Of a stretch of 33,980 nucleotides of DNA, positions 16,012 to 24,256 are shown one piece after another. Under the pieces are notes generated by a model. The model was not told the origin of the DNA. It did no database searches and was given only the letters and a program-made list of their open reading frames with translations. The position numbers were made by a program, and so were the translations under genes. Location of the stretch: contig CANBND010000003.1 in NCBI GenBank assembly GCA_947370945.1, positions 1 to 33,980 on the forward strand, read 5' to 3'. Each line of letters starts with the position of its first letter. Within the stretch, counting starts at the first letter, position 1. This DNA comes from Pseudobdellovibrionaceae bacterium (GTDB lineage Bacteria; Bdellovibrionota; Bdellovibrionia; Bdellovibrionales; Bdellovibrionaceae).

Positions 16012-17853
16012 TTAAAATAAATAACTGCACTGAAGTTTGGTTTGCTGCTTAATTTCGGCTACGTTTTTAAAGGCAGCTGATGATTTACCGTCTTGAAATT
16101 TTTTATATTTTTTTTCTTCAAGCGCGCGACTGATGTTTTCGACTTCGTGATCACGTGCATGAGCTTTTGCTTCTTTCAGTAATTTTTTAACATATCTGTA
16201 ACCTATAAATAAGGGTATGGCTGGAGCCGTGTATGACGCCAGTTTAATAAATGCATTCAATTTATTCTTGAAGTTATAAGTAATTTTTTGTGCAAATTCT
16301 GACGACGGCGTCACAAGTCCAGTGAATAAATTTTCAGCCGCTTGATCTGCTAATTTTTCCCAAACTTCTTTTCGAGCTTCGACATTTGGTAAACCTAAAA
16401 TAAAATTTTTAAATTTTTTAATTGAAATTTTAACTTGTTCTGTGAACTTTACATCGGCAAGAACCCAATTTGTACCCCACGCTACTGAAAAAAATCTGCG
16501 GAAAGCTTCGTCTTTGTATTTCACTTCGAATTTACGGTTGATCGTTTCTCCTTCGAAATTTTGCTTAACATATTCAGAGTACTTGCGTGGATCCATCGGA
16601 ATAAAATCTTTTGTTAATTTTAAAACGAAATATTCAGCGATGCGCTCTTCAGCCAACTGCTGTGCACGCTGTTGAATCATTTCTTCCGACAAAATTCGAT
16701 CTTCTGAATCTGGAACAACGCCTGTCAATAACACTTCAGCTTCTTGGGTCATACGCTCTGCCATAGCAGAATCCAGAATTAGCCCATTTTTAATTTTTTC
16801 TAGAATATCTAAATGCTGTCTAAGGCGATCTTCGTATCGTTTTTTTTCTGTGGCAATTTTCAATAAAAAATTATCTAGATTTGTAACTCCTAAAAATCGT
16901 TTTAAATCAAAAACACGTGTTTGGTTCACATCTGCCAAGAAACCTGAATGAAAAGTTTTAATAATACATAACCGAATCACATCGTTCACATCCAAAGACG
17001 TATCTTTAACCCATTCATTTAAAAATAATTGCGAAAATTTTAAATCCCCATGAATAATTTTTTGGGCTTTAAAACTGTCGAAAATTCGATTCAACGCAAT
17101 CCATTTATATTCAAACTTTTTAAACATATCTTCGCGCACAATATTTTGTAATTTCGAATCAGACAAGACAACTGTTGAAATCAAAGTTGCATCGTTCATG
17201 TCCGCTGCTGTCAGCTGGCGTTTTAAATAAGTGTCTGGCGCCAAGGTATTTAAATATTTTAATGAACCTTCGATATCAAGCATTTCTTCAGGCAATAATT
17301 GACGCGCCTGAATCAGCGACTGCAATAACGATCTAACCATATTTTCAAATTTGGCCGGCTCCAAAAAAACGCGATCGGGGTTGTGACCATCCGTTAAATG
17401 ACCCAACATATTTGAATATCCGACGTGTGCTCCTGTGCCATCAATTTTTGTGTGAAAACCGAAACCAAAAGTTTGCAAATCGCCGTTTTTCATTCCTTTA
17501 TAAATTAAATAATTTGCCAATGGATGATTGCGTTCCGCCAATGCTAATTTGCTTTCAAAAATACGCGACATTAAACCAAAACTTCCGTGGCCATCGACAT
17601 TAATTTTTTCTAAATCACCAGGAAAGTGAAACAACTGGCGCTGAGCTGAAAACAACATCGGAGAACTTGCTGCAGACATATCAATATATTGGTTTGTGAT
17701 CGAAAGATATTTACTGACTTCGTCATTATAACCAGCCGCGCGGTACAGATGATACGAAACTCTCAAGTGCACATCGGCTTCGTTCGCCACAGCCGTCGAG
17801 GCCCCTGTCAAAGAAATTAACACTAAACAAAAAATGGCAAACAGGTGTCTCAT
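16012..17853 (-). CDS. Large exported protein of unknown function
   Basis: A 613-aa protein that I do not assign to a family. It begins with a clear signal peptide (MRHLFAIFCLVLISLTGAST, cleavage near AVA-N). The start at 17853 is chosen over 17892 because it begins this signal and has AGAAGGAAG upstream. The mature part is largely helical and rich in Lys, Glu, Phe and Leu, with charged helices around 320-400. A short hydrophobic segment near 535-555 (YTAPAIPLFIGYRYV) may cross or touch a membrane, followed by a charged tail and a final Cys (LQCSYLF). KIIHGDLKFSQLFL (about 270-283) superficially resembles a kinase catalytic loop, but I see no ATP-binding motifs. A promoter at 17881-17910 separates it from the upstream methyltransferase gene. 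Confidence 0.8.
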   Translation of the reverse strand: MRHLFAIFCLVLISLTGASTAVANEADVHLRVSYHLYRAAGYNDEVSKYLSITNQYIDMSAASSPMLFSAQRQLFHFPGDLEKINVDGHGSFGLMSRIFESKLALAERNHPLANYLIYKGMKNGDLQTFGFGFHTKIDGTGAHVGYSNMLGHLTDGHNPDRVFLEPAKFENMVRSLLQSLIQARQLLPEEMLDIEGSLKYLNTLAPDTYLKRQLTAADMNDATLISTVVLSDSKLQNIVREDMFKKFEYKWIALNRIFDSFKAQKIIHGDLKFSQLFLNEWVKDTSLDVNDVIRLCIIKTFHSGFLADVNQTRVFDLKRFLGVTNLDNFLLKIATEKKRYEDRLRQHLDILEKIKNGLILDSAMAERMTQEAEVLLTGVVPDSEDRILSEEMIQQRAQQLAEERIAEYFVLKLTKDFIPMDPRKYSEYVKQNFEGETINRKFEVKYKDEAFRRFFSVAWGTNWVLADVKFTEQVKISIKKFKNFILGLPNVEARKEVWEKLADQAAENLFTGLVTPSSEFAQKITYNFKNKLNAFIKLASYTAPAIPLFIGYRYVKKLLKEAKAHARDHEVENISRALEEKKYKKFQDGKSSAAFKNVAEIKQQTKLQCSYLF

Positions 17854-17880
17854 AATAAAACTTCCTTCTAGATTGTATGC

Positions 17881-17910
17881 TCTATAATTCATAAAGAATT
17901 AATAAAGCAA
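17881..17910 (-). promoter_or_regulatory. Candidate promoter of the 613-aa exported protein
   Basis: On the minus strand TTGCTT, 18 nt, TATAGA; each box matches the housekeeping consensus at 4/6 or so. It leaves a leader of about 20 nt carrying the AGAAGGAAG ribosome site. Confidence 0.4.
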
Positions 17911-17925
17911 AACCAGAACCAAGTT

Positions 17926-18579
17926 TTATTTTTTGCGCAGAATCAACAAGCCTTCAGTCGTCGGCACAAATGTTGACATGAAATCAGACGCTGCAAATAT
18001 CTCGGCAGTCATTTTTTTCATTCCGGAAATTTGTTTGTCATTAAATTTTTGCAGTGTTTGATCGCCCCACACGGCTCCGGCTAAAAAAACATTATCAATA
18101 ATAATCATACCACCATCAGAAATATTTTTTTCGGCCCATTTATAATAATCATAATAGGCGGCCTTGTTGCCATCGATAAAAATACAATCAAAGGGACCTT
18201 GATCTGATATTTTTGGCAAATTCAAAAGCGCATCGCCTTCGACGATTTCGCATTGACCTGATAAAATATATTTTTGCAAAGTCTGTTTTGATTTTTCAAC
18301 ATGCAACGGCGATTTTTCAAACGTCCACAGCTTTCCATATGGTGGCAACAGTTCTAAAAAATACACGGCAGATAATCCTGTCAATGTACCGATCTCGATC
18401 ATTTTTTTAGGTTTTACAGCCGCCGCTAAAAATTGAATCAGATGAGCTTCGGTCTGCGATACTGAAATGGCCGAAAGGCCCAACTCTGTAGATGCAAGCC
18501 GTGCCTGTTTTTTTAAATCTGATTCGGCTGGCAGTACAGATTCGATGTAGGAATAAATGGGGCTGATTTCTTTACGCAT
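17926..18579 (-). CDS. SAM-dependent O-methyltransferase (caffeoyl-CoA OMT family)
   Basis: A 217-aa class I methyltransferase of the COG4122 family. KKMIEIGTLTGLSAVYFLEL (about 53-72) is the SAM-binding motif I. LWTFEKSPLHVEKSK gives the acidic residue contacting the ribose. FDCIFIDGNKAAYYDYYKWA (about 128-147) is the metal-binding Asp region, and GGMIIIDNVFLAGAVW contains the following Asp-Asn pair. Length is typical. Bacterial members methylate catechols or tRNA hydroxyuridine (TrmR); I cannot tell which here. No Shine-Dalgarno precedes the ATG at 18579. A -10 box eight bases upstream suggests a leaderless transcript. It is divergent from the ABC-transporter genes. Confidence 0.92.
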   Translation of the reverse strand: MRKEISPIYSYIESVLPAESDLKKQARLASTELGLSAISVSQTEAHLIQFLAAAVKPKKMIEIGTLTGLSAVYFLELLPPYGKLWTFEKSPLHVEKSKQTLQKYILSGQCEIVEGDALLNLPKISDQGPFDCIFIDGNKAAYYDYYKWAEKNISDGGMIIIDNVFLAGAVWGDQTLQKFNDKQISGMKKMTAEIFAASDFMSTFVPTTEGLLILRKK

Positions 18580-18587
18580 GCGCTTAA

Positions 18588-18614
18588 TCTATACGAAATT
18601 TTGGGTGTTTCCAA
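18588..18614 (-). promoter_or_regulatory. Candidate promoter of the O-methyltransferase gene
   Basis: On the minus strand TTGGAA, 15 nt, TATAGA. The spacing is short, so the -35 call is weak. The -10 box is 8 nt before the ATG. It abuts the divergent promoter at 18615-18643. Confidence 0.35.
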
Positions 18615-18643
18615 TTGCTGAATTCAAATTTTGTGACTAGAAT
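18615..18643 (+). promoter_or_regulatory. Promoter of the OppD/DppD-like gene
   Basis: TTGCTG, 17 nt, TAGAAT (4/6 and 5/6), then seven bases to the ATG at 18651. No Shine-Dalgarno is present, so the transcript is predicted to be leaderless. Confidence 0.6.
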
Positions 18644-18650
18644 TTCAAAC

Positions 18651-19637
18651 ATGTCTGAAACATTACTTGAAGTCCAAAATTTACGTACACGCTATATCAC
18701 TGACGACGGCACAATATTTCCGGTCGATGATATCTCTTTTCGAGTCAAAAAAGGCCAAACACTGGGTATCGTCGGCGAATCTGGTTGCGGAAAATCGCAA
18801 ACTGCGCTGTCGATCATGGGTTTGATTCAATCACCAGGAAAAATTGTTTCAGGTGATGTTTTATTTAAAGGCGAAAGTCTTTTGAAAAAAACTGAATCGC
18901 AAATGCGTGAAATTTTGGGTAACCAAATGGCCATGATTTTTCAAGAACCCATGACTTCATTAAATCCAGTTTATACAATTGGAAATCAAGTCGAAGAAAG
19001 CATTCATCTGCATCAAAAAAATTTAACAAAACAACAGATGAAAGAAAAAACAATCGACATGTTAAAACTTGTCGGCATTCCTGCACCTGAAAAAAGATAC
19101 GACGAATACCCGCACCAATTATCGGGCGGTATGCGCCAACGTGTGATGATCGCTATGGCCATGAGCTGCAATCCCCAATTATTAATTGCCGATGAACCAA
19201 CGACCGCACTTGATGTAACTATTCAGGCGCAAATTTTAGATCTGATGCGCAAAGTTCAAAAAGAATTCCAAGCCGGCATGATTTTAATCACGCATGATCT
19301 GGGTGTGGTCGCTGAAATGTGCCAAGACGTTTTGGTGATGTACGCAGGCAAAGTCGTCGAATACGGAACAGTCGAAGATATTTTTTATCGCCCTCGCCAC
19401 CATTATACTCGCGGATTATTAGATTCAATTCCGCATTTTGAAACGGGACACAGACTGGAACAATTAAATACTATTCCAGGATTAGTTCCGAATCTTTATA
19501 AATTACCAACAGGTTGCAGATTTTTAGATCGCTGCACATTCGCAACTGATCTTTGTCGCACACAAGAACCTAATCTTGAAAATCTGCGTGGCACTCATCG
19601 CGTGGCCTGCTTCAACCCTGTGGCTGCGAAATCGTAG
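18651..19637 (+). CDS. Peptide/nickel-type ABC transporter ATP-binding protein (OppD/DppD-like)
   Basis: A 328-aa ATPase subunit of an oligopeptide/dipeptide importer, acting on the inner face of the membrane. It has Walker [11 protein letters not shown] (about 42-51), Q-loop [10 protein letters not shown], signature LSGGMRQRV, Walker B LLIADEP, D-loop SALD-equivalent TTALD, and switch His in LITHDLG. The C-terminal extension TGCRFLDRC...LCRTQEP is the Cys-containing oligo_HPY region of this subfamily. The start at 18651 is chosen over a TTG at 18615 because the latter lies in the promoter. It is followed 11 bp later by the paired OppF-like gene. Permease and substrate-binding-protein genes are not nearby, so the other subunits must be encoded elsewhere. 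Confidence 0.95.
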   Translation: MSETLLEVQNLRTRYITDDGTIFPVDDISFRVKKGQTLGIVGESGCGKSQTALSIMGLIQSPGKIVSGDVLFKGESLLKKTESQMREILGNQMAMIFQEPMTSLNPVYTIGNQVEESIHLHQKNLTKQQMKEKTIDMLKLVGIPAPEKRYDEYPHQLSGGMRQRVMIAMAMSCNPQLLIADEPTTALDVTIQAQILDLMRKVQKEFQAGMILITHDLGVVAEMCQDVLVMYAGKVVEYGTVEDIFYRPRHHYTRGLLDSIPHFETGHRLEQLNTIPGLVPNLYKLPTGCRFLDRCTFATDLCRTQEPNLENLRGTHRVACFNPVAAKS

Positions 19638-19648
19638 AAAGAATAAAT

Positions 19649-20617
19649 ATGTCTGAAGTTTTACTAAAAGCCGAAAATATTATTAAGCACTTCCCGATTC
19701 ACGGTGGCTTGCTATCACGCCAAGTTGCGGCCGTGAAAGCCGTACAAAATATTTCTTTTGAATTAAAAAAAGGGGAAACACTGGGTTTGGTTGGCGAATC
19801 CGGTTGCGGAAAATCAACATTGGGCCGCTGCCTGATTAAATTAATTGAACCGTCATCTGGTAAAATATTTTTCAAAGGCCAAGACATCACAAATGCTACC
19901 GGTGAAAAATTGCGGGATCTTCGTAAACACATGCAAATTATTTTTCAAGATCCGTACGCTTCATTGAATCCGCGGATGACCATCGGTTCAATCTTAGAAG
20001 AACCTTTAATTATTCATAACCTTTATAAAACTGAAGCTGAAAGATTAATTCGCGTTCGTGAATTGATTGATCTGGTCGGATTACGTCCTGAACATTTATC
20101 ACGTTACCCGCATGAATTTTCAGGTGGCCAACGTCAACGTGTGGGTATCGCCCGCGCCTTGGCCGTGAATCCAGAATTAATTATTTGTGACGAACCCGTT
20201 TCTGCATTGGATGTTTCAATTCAAGCCCAAGTGATTAATTTATTGATGGAGTTGCAAAAAAAATTAGGCTTAACGTATGTTTTTATTGCACACGATTTAA
20301 AAGTCGTTGAACACGTTTCAACAAAAGTGGCCGTGATGTATTTAGGCGAAATCGTTGAATACGCAGACGCCGAAGAACTGTATAAAAATCCGAAACATCC
20401 GTACACAAAGGCCTTGTTATCGGCGATTCCTGTGCCTGACCCAAAACCCCGCGAACAACGAATTATATTAACCGGAGACGTCCCCTCGCCGATCAATCCA
20501 CCATCGGGCTGTTATTTTCATCCACGCTGTCCAATTGCTACAGATGAATGTAAAATAAATAAGCCTGAATTGAAATCTGTGGGCACCAATCATTTCGCCA
20601 GTTGTTTGAAGGTTTAG
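19649..20617 (+). CDS. Peptide/nickel-type ABC transporter ATP-binding protein (OppF/DppF-like)
   Basis: The 322-aa second ATPase of the pair. It has Walker [14 protein letters not shown]-loop IIFQDPYASLNPRM (the classic OppF/DppF form), signature FSGGQRQRVGIARAL, Walker B LIICDEPVSALD, and H-loop FIAHDLKVVEHV. The C-terminal oligo_HPY region has PSGCYFHPRCPIATDECK with its conserved cysteines. OppD- and OppF-type ATPases act as a heterodimer. It begins 11 bp after the OppD-like gene, with a weak AGAAAG ribosome site, and is clearly cotranscribed with it. Substrate (oligopeptide, dipeptide or metal) cannot be read from the ATPases. Confidence 0.95.
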   Translation: MSEVLLKAENIIKHFPIHGGLLSRQVAAVKAVQNISFELKKGETLGLVGESGCGKSTLGRCLIKLIEPSSGKIFFKGQDITNATGEKLRDLRKHMQIIFQDPYASLNPRMTIGSILEEPLIIHNLYKTEAERLIRVRELIDLVGLRPEHLSRYPHEFSGGQRQRVGIARALAVNPELIICDEPVSALDVSIQAQVINLLMELQKKLGLTYVFIAHDLKVVEHVSTKVAVMYLGEIVEYADAEELYKNPKHPYTKALLSAIPVPDPKPREQRIILTGDVPSPINPPSGCYFHPRCPIATDECKINKPELKSVGTNHFASCLKV

Positions 20618-20676
20618 GCTCGGTTTCGACCAATTGAACTGATACCAGACCAAAGCCTTGAAATAATCACGAAACT

Positions 20677-20703
20677 TAAGGCCAGCTAAAAATCTGCCGA
20701 TCA
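20677..20703 (+). promoter_or_regulatory. Sigma-28-like promoter of the PilZ gene
   Basis: TAAG, 15 nt, GCCGATCA. The sigma-28 core is TAAA-N15-GCCGATAA, so the -10 matches 7/8, the -35 core 3/4, and spacing is exact. Only six bases separate it from the ATG at 20710, implying a leaderless mRNA. The rest of the 20618-20709 gap shows nothing else. Confidence 0.5.
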
Positions 20704-20709
20704 TACAGT

Positions 20710-21519
20710 ATGTCTGAAGCCAATGCTTGGGTCTTGTTTGACTCAGTTACACAAATACAATCGAAATCGCTGTCACAAGAACAGCTCCAATCAGCCATTT
20801 TCAAAATGAAAAAATCTGATCTGGTCCGATTTCACGTTTGGACAACCGGATGGCAAAACTGGCAAGCATTAAATATCTTTTTGGACAGTGATCAAACTGT
20901 TTTTATTAAAAATATTGAAACTGCTAAAAAATTAGATGAAGAAAAAACAGTCCGACGCGTAAAAAAAGAAGCTACACAAGCAAATACGCAAACGAAAAGT
21001 AAATCCATTACAAAATCGATGACGATGATTAAATTATCTGATGAGTTAACAAAAACATCTAATAAATTAAAACCAAAAGAAGAGAAATTTAATTCTGAAA
21101 ATTTAACATGGTCAGGTTCGACTCCTCCAACAGACTTAAATTTTGCAAAAACAAAAGCTACCGAGTATTCAAACCGCGCCGCCCGACATGAATTAAAAAT
21201 TGAAATTTTATTAATATCTGTAAAAGGAAAAACTTTTCGGAGTCATTCAAAAAACATTTCATTATCTGGATCAATGCTGGAAGACAACGTGCCCTTTGAT
21301 TATTATGGGACCACATTTGATATCGTCGTTGTTAATCGCCATGCTGACAAACCTGCAAATTCGCGTGTACAAATGAAAGCGAAAACAATTGGCGATGGTC
21401 TTACGTCACGTATTCAATTTCAGAACGCGACTGAAGATCAAAAAAAACGACTGACTTTGATGCTGAACGAATATATTGAAAAACAAAAAGCACAAGCCAC
21501 TAAAAAATCTGCTGCCTAA
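20710..21519 (+). CDS. GYF_2-like plus PilZ domain protein (probable c-di-GMP effector)
   Basis: A 269-aa cytoplasmic protein. Residues 1-65 resemble a GYF_2 domain: NAWVLFDSVTQIQSKSLSQE, followed by a W-x-x-G-W-x-x-W pattern (VWTTGWQNWQAL). A Lys/Thr-rich linker runs to about 150. Residues 153-260 are a PilZ domain with YSNRAARHELKIEI (Arg156 and Arg159) and the second c-di-GMP motif NISLSG (Asn182, Ser184, Gly187). The Arg pair is spaced RxxR rather than RxxxR, so ligand affinity is uncertain. Such proteins are numerous in Bdellovibrio. A sigma-28-like promoter immediately upstream suggests expression with motility genes. The final 4 nt overlap the end of the opposing outer-membrane-protein gene. 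Confidence 0.85.
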   Translation: MSEANAWVLFDSVTQIQSKSLSQEQLQSAIFKMKKSDLVRFHVWTTGWQNWQALNIFLDSDQTVFIKNIETAKKLDEEKTVRRVKKEATQANTQTKSKSITKSMTMIKLSDELTKTSNKLKPKEEKFNSENLTWSGSTPPTDLNFAKTKATEYSNRAARHELKIEILLISVKGKTFRSHSKNISLSGSMLEDNVPFDYYGTTFDIVVVNRHADKPANSRVQMKAKTIGDGLTSRIQFQNATEDQKKRLTLMLNEYIEKQKAQATKKSAA

Positions 21520-22187
21520 AAACCAAAGCCCATAATAAAATTAATTGATTTAACTTGAAAATCTTCGCGACCAGCCATTTGCGCAATTTGATCTCGAAAA
21601 CCAACTTCGCCGTAAATTGATTTTATAAATGGACGTGATCGCTCACCAAAAAAAATATCAAATCCAATTCCACCGCCACCACCGTAACCATAACCCTGAT
21701 CGCGATTTTTTAATTTAGAATAACTTGTAACGGATGTCGTCGCCCCGCTGACGACTGATGATATCGGTGTCAAATCAACAAACTGATATGTTGCAATTCC
21801 GACGGCCCATACGTATAAATTCAGACCCGATTTTTTTTTCGGAACTGGGTACAATGTAAATCCAAATTCTGGTGCAACTTGTGTGAATTTATAATCAGAT
21901 TTAACTTCAACGCCATTGTCTAAAAAATTTTGTGTGCCTGCTGAATAAATCATTTTAGCTTTCATGAAATATCTGAATACATCGCCGCCAGAATCTATAG
22001 TCATCTCTAGGCCATAGCCGGCTGCGCCCTCAGCCAATGAAATATCTTTGTCACCCGAATACGTCTGATAAATAAAACCTATTTTAGAAAATTTCGCATT
22101 TCGCAATTTTGATTGCGCCCATAGGCTGCCGCTGGTGATGGTCACTAAAATTAGAATCAAAAATAATCTGATGAATTGCAAACGCAT
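21516..22187 (-). CDS. Outer-membrane beta-barrel protein
   Basis: A 223-aa exported protein. The signal peptide (MRLQFIRLFLILILVTITSG, cleavage after SLWA) is followed by alternating polar/hydrophobic strands rich in Gly and Tyr. It ends SINFIMGFGF, the C-terminal aromatic residue recognised by the BAM complex. A Gly-rich stretch, GYGYGGGGGIGFDIFF, and size suggest an eight-stranded barrel of the OmpA/OmpW class, but no family signature is clear. The start at 22187 is the only ATG giving the signal peptide; AAGG lies close to it. It converges on the PilZ gene with overlapping stop codons. Confidence 0.8.
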   Translation of the reverse strand: MRLQFIRLFLILILVTITSGSLWAQSKLRNAKFSKIGFIYQTYSGDKDISLAEGAAGYGLEMTIDSGGDVFRYFMKAKMIYSAGTQNFLDNGVEVKSDYKFTQVAPEFGFTLYPVPKKKSGLNLYVWAVGIATYQFVDLTPISSVVSGATTSVTSYSKLKNRDQGYGYGGGGGIGFDIFFGERSRPFIKSIYGEVGFRDQIAQMAGREDFQVKSINFIMGFGF

Positions 22188-22312
22188 ACCTTGATTTCTA
22201 TTTTATATCTTATTTTGAGACACCTGATAGTGATTTTTAAGGCAATGAATCATATCAAGATCGTACAAAAGTCTAGAAATTTAATTATTTTTTTAAATTG
22301 GCTAAAGTATTT

Positions 22313-22340
22313 TCAAGTTTTAGAGACTTTGATCCGATCA
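22313..22340 (+). promoter_or_regulatory. Sigma-28-like promoter of the lipoprotein gene
   Basis: TCAAGTTT, 12 nt, TCCGATCA. The -35 octamer is identical to the one before the flagellin gene; the -10 matches 6/8 and the spacer is one longer than ideal. The predicted leader of about 45 nt carries AAAGGAG before the ATG at 22394. Confidence 0.45.
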
Positions 22341-22393
22341 GATCGACGTAATGCATATTTATTTATGTTTAACTAATTTAAAGGAGAAAACAC

Positions 22394-23677
22394 ATGGGAC
22401 GTAATTTTACACAAAAATTGGTGATCACGACGGTGACCGGAATGGCTTTGTTTCTAACCGGATGTCCAAAAGCCTCAACGGCTGCAGCCACAGTGGCAGC
22501 ACCTAAAACATTATATGTTTCATCGGGCCTTTGCTACTCAGGCAGTGGTATCACAACATATACTCAAACAACTGCATCTCGTGCAGTGACAAAGTGGAGC
22601 TCATCAAATGGTGCCGCACAGGGTGTATTTACAGATCTAAATCAAGCGTCCAGCGTTTCAGTAAACACGGTGCCACAAGCATTAATAGATAAAGGCGACT
22701 ACGTTTTGATGTTAACTGAAAATGCGACGACAATGGGTGACCGTAAAATTTTTAAAATTAAAAAGAATGATCCCGGTACTTATATTACCTACGCTAATGA
22801 TCCGACAGCTTTCAATGCTGTTGCTGCCAATATCACTCGTTCAATGGCGATGGATGTCGATGGAACTGTTATCTTTAGTAAATCTATTGGTGCAGAAAGA
22901 TTAAATACTGTTGGCGCACGTTTAGTTAAGGGTGGTGGTAATGCATGGGTCAATCCATTAGCCGCAACAGGTAACTGTTTTACAGCTGCAGGTACATTAA
23001 TTCCGAAGTTAACTACGATTGCACCGTTCACTGGTCAAAATCAAGGTAAGACAATTTACCTTCATGCCGGAGCAACGGCCGTACTTAATCGCATCGGCGC
23101 AGTTCAAAGAACTGGTTTAACTTCGGCAACAGCAGCCGATTGCGCAGGATCAAGTGCCGCCGGTGGAGCCTCGACGACAGCTCATGTCAATGGTGGTACT
23201 TTGACTGGTGTCGTGGGTATGGCAGCAACGGGAGCTTCATTAACAAGTTTTGTTTATATACCGACAGCATCACCCGCAGTAACAACTGGTAAATTATTAG
23301 TTACATATGCTCCTTCGATTAATACTCAGTTTGATAACTTAACAACTTTTAATACTGGAATTGTTTCTTGGGATGTGACTGAAACATCTGATACTGCAAT
23401 CACATTTACAAATCCAACTATTATTTGGCGTGATGATTCAATTGTTTGGGCGCCATCAGCTATTGCTTATGACTCAACAACAAATTCAATTTATGTTGCT
23501 GTCGGTGGAGCGCCAGGTGTTATCAATCAAACAACTGGTAACTATGGTTACAACATTGAAAAATTCACTTTAGACACTTCAACATTTTTACTGACTCGCG
23601 TATCTACAAATAACCAACCATTTATTATCGGTAACGGTTACACGAAATGTATTTCTGATATCTCAATCGGCGATTAA
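22394..23677 (+). CDS. Secreted lipoprotein, possibly beta-propeller-like
   Basis: A 427-aa protein with a lipoprotein signal peptide: MGRNFTQKLVITTVTGMALF then LTGC, with lipidated Cys24. No Asp follows the Cys, so outer-membrane sorting is likely. The mature part is rich in Thr, Ala, Ser, Gly and Asn. It has recurrent short strand-turn units (KTLYVSSGLCYSGSG, RSMAMDVDGTVIFSKS, SIVWAPSAIAYDSTTNSIYV) that suggest a beta-propeller or surface beta-solenoid. I recognise no named family. An AAAGGAG ribosome site, a strong terminator right after the stop, and a sigma-28-like promoter suggest a well-expressed monocistronic gene of the motile phase. It could be an adhesin or surface-layer component; that is inference. 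Confidence 0.88.
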   Translation: MGRNFTQKLVITTVTGMALFLTGCPKASTAAATVAAPKTLYVSSGLCYSGSGITTYTQTTASRAVTKWSSSNGAAQGVFTDLNQASSVSVNTVPQALIDKGDYVLMLTENATTMGDRKIFKIKKNDPGTYITYANDPTAFNAVAANITRSMAMDVDGTVIFSKSIGAERLNTVGARLVKGGGNAWVNPLAATGNCFTAAGTLIPKLTTIAPFTGQNQGKTIYLHAGATAVLNRIGAVQRTGLTSATAADCAGSSAAGGASTTAHVNGGTLTGVVGMAATGASLTSFVYIPTASPAVTTGKLLVTYAPSINTQFDNLTTFNTGIVSWDVTETSDTAITFTNPTIIWRDDSIVWAPSAIAYDSTTNSIYVAVGGAPGVINQTTGNYGYNIEKFTLDTSTFLLTRVSTNNQPFIIGNGYTKCISDISIGD

Positions 23678-23700
23678 TTTAATCTTTATAATTAATATTA

Positions 23701-23732
23701 AAAAACCGTTAGCAAATGCTAACGGTTTTTTT
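23701..23732. terminator. Strong intrinsic terminator, usable from both sides
   Basis: Perfect 13-bp stem (AAAAACCGTTAGC / GCTAACGGTTTTT) with an AAAT loop and a T-run on each exit strand. It lies between the stops of the convergent lipoprotein and response-regulator genes. Confidence 0.93.
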
Positions 23733-23756
23733 ATTTTCATCATTTGCTTTTTAATT

Positions 23757-24254
23757 CTATTTTTCACCACTCAAAAGCTCTTTGATCCGAATTTTTAATT
23801 TATCAATATCAAAGGGTTTTTTAATGTAATCATTCGCACCCACTTCGCGGGCGCGTTCGAAATCGGATTCTTCGGCCTGAGCCGATAAAAATATCAACGG
23901 AATTTTTTTCAGATCGCGGTGATCTTTAATCATCTGAGCCAATTCAAAACCATTAATCCACGGCAAACCCACATCCATAATAATAAAATGAATTTCATGA
24001 TCTTCGTCTAAAATTTGCGTCAACTCGGGCCCATCAGCAGCCATACGCGTAACGTAGCCTTCGGCTTCAAGAATTCTTTTCAATGAATTTCTTTGAGTCT
24101 CGTCATCTTCGATCACTAATATGTTTATTGGATTTAATTTATTTTTAACATCACGAAATTGATTTAATTCAACCACGGGCTGTTCGGCCATACGTTGTTT
24201 TGTCAGACGTTCAATTTTTTTAATCAGATCTTCGGTGCTTAATTTTTTTGTCAT
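23757..24254 (-). CDS. Single-domain response regulator (REC)
   Basis: A 165-aa protein. A 40-residue charged N-terminal helix (LSTEDLIKKIERLTKQRMAE) precedes a complete receiver domain. It has acidic pair Asp50/Asp51 in ILVIEDDE, phospho-acceptor Asp94 in IIMDVGLPWINGFEL, Ser124 in LIFLSAQ and Lys146 in DYIKKPF, so it should be phosphorylatable. There is no output domain and no histidine kinase nearby; output is presumably protein-protein interaction. It follows trxB by two bases on the same strand and is surely cotranscribed with it, which is an unusual pairing. The N-terminal extension could mediate dimerisation or partner binding. Confidence 0.93.
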   Translation of the reverse strand: MTKKLSTEDLIKKIERLTKQRMAEQPVVELNQFRDVKNKLNPINILVIEDDETQRNSLKRILEAEGYVTRMAADGPELTQILDEDHEIHFIIMDVGLPWINGFELAQMIKDHRDLKKIPLIFLSAQAEESDFERAREVGANDYIKKPFDIDKLKIRIKELLSGEK

Positions 24255-24256
24255 AA

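Noticed and set aside
16990-17045. Kinase-like HGDL motif in the 613-aa exported protein
   Set aside because: No Gly-rich loop, catalytic Lys or DFG/IDW motif, and the protein is exported, away from ATP.
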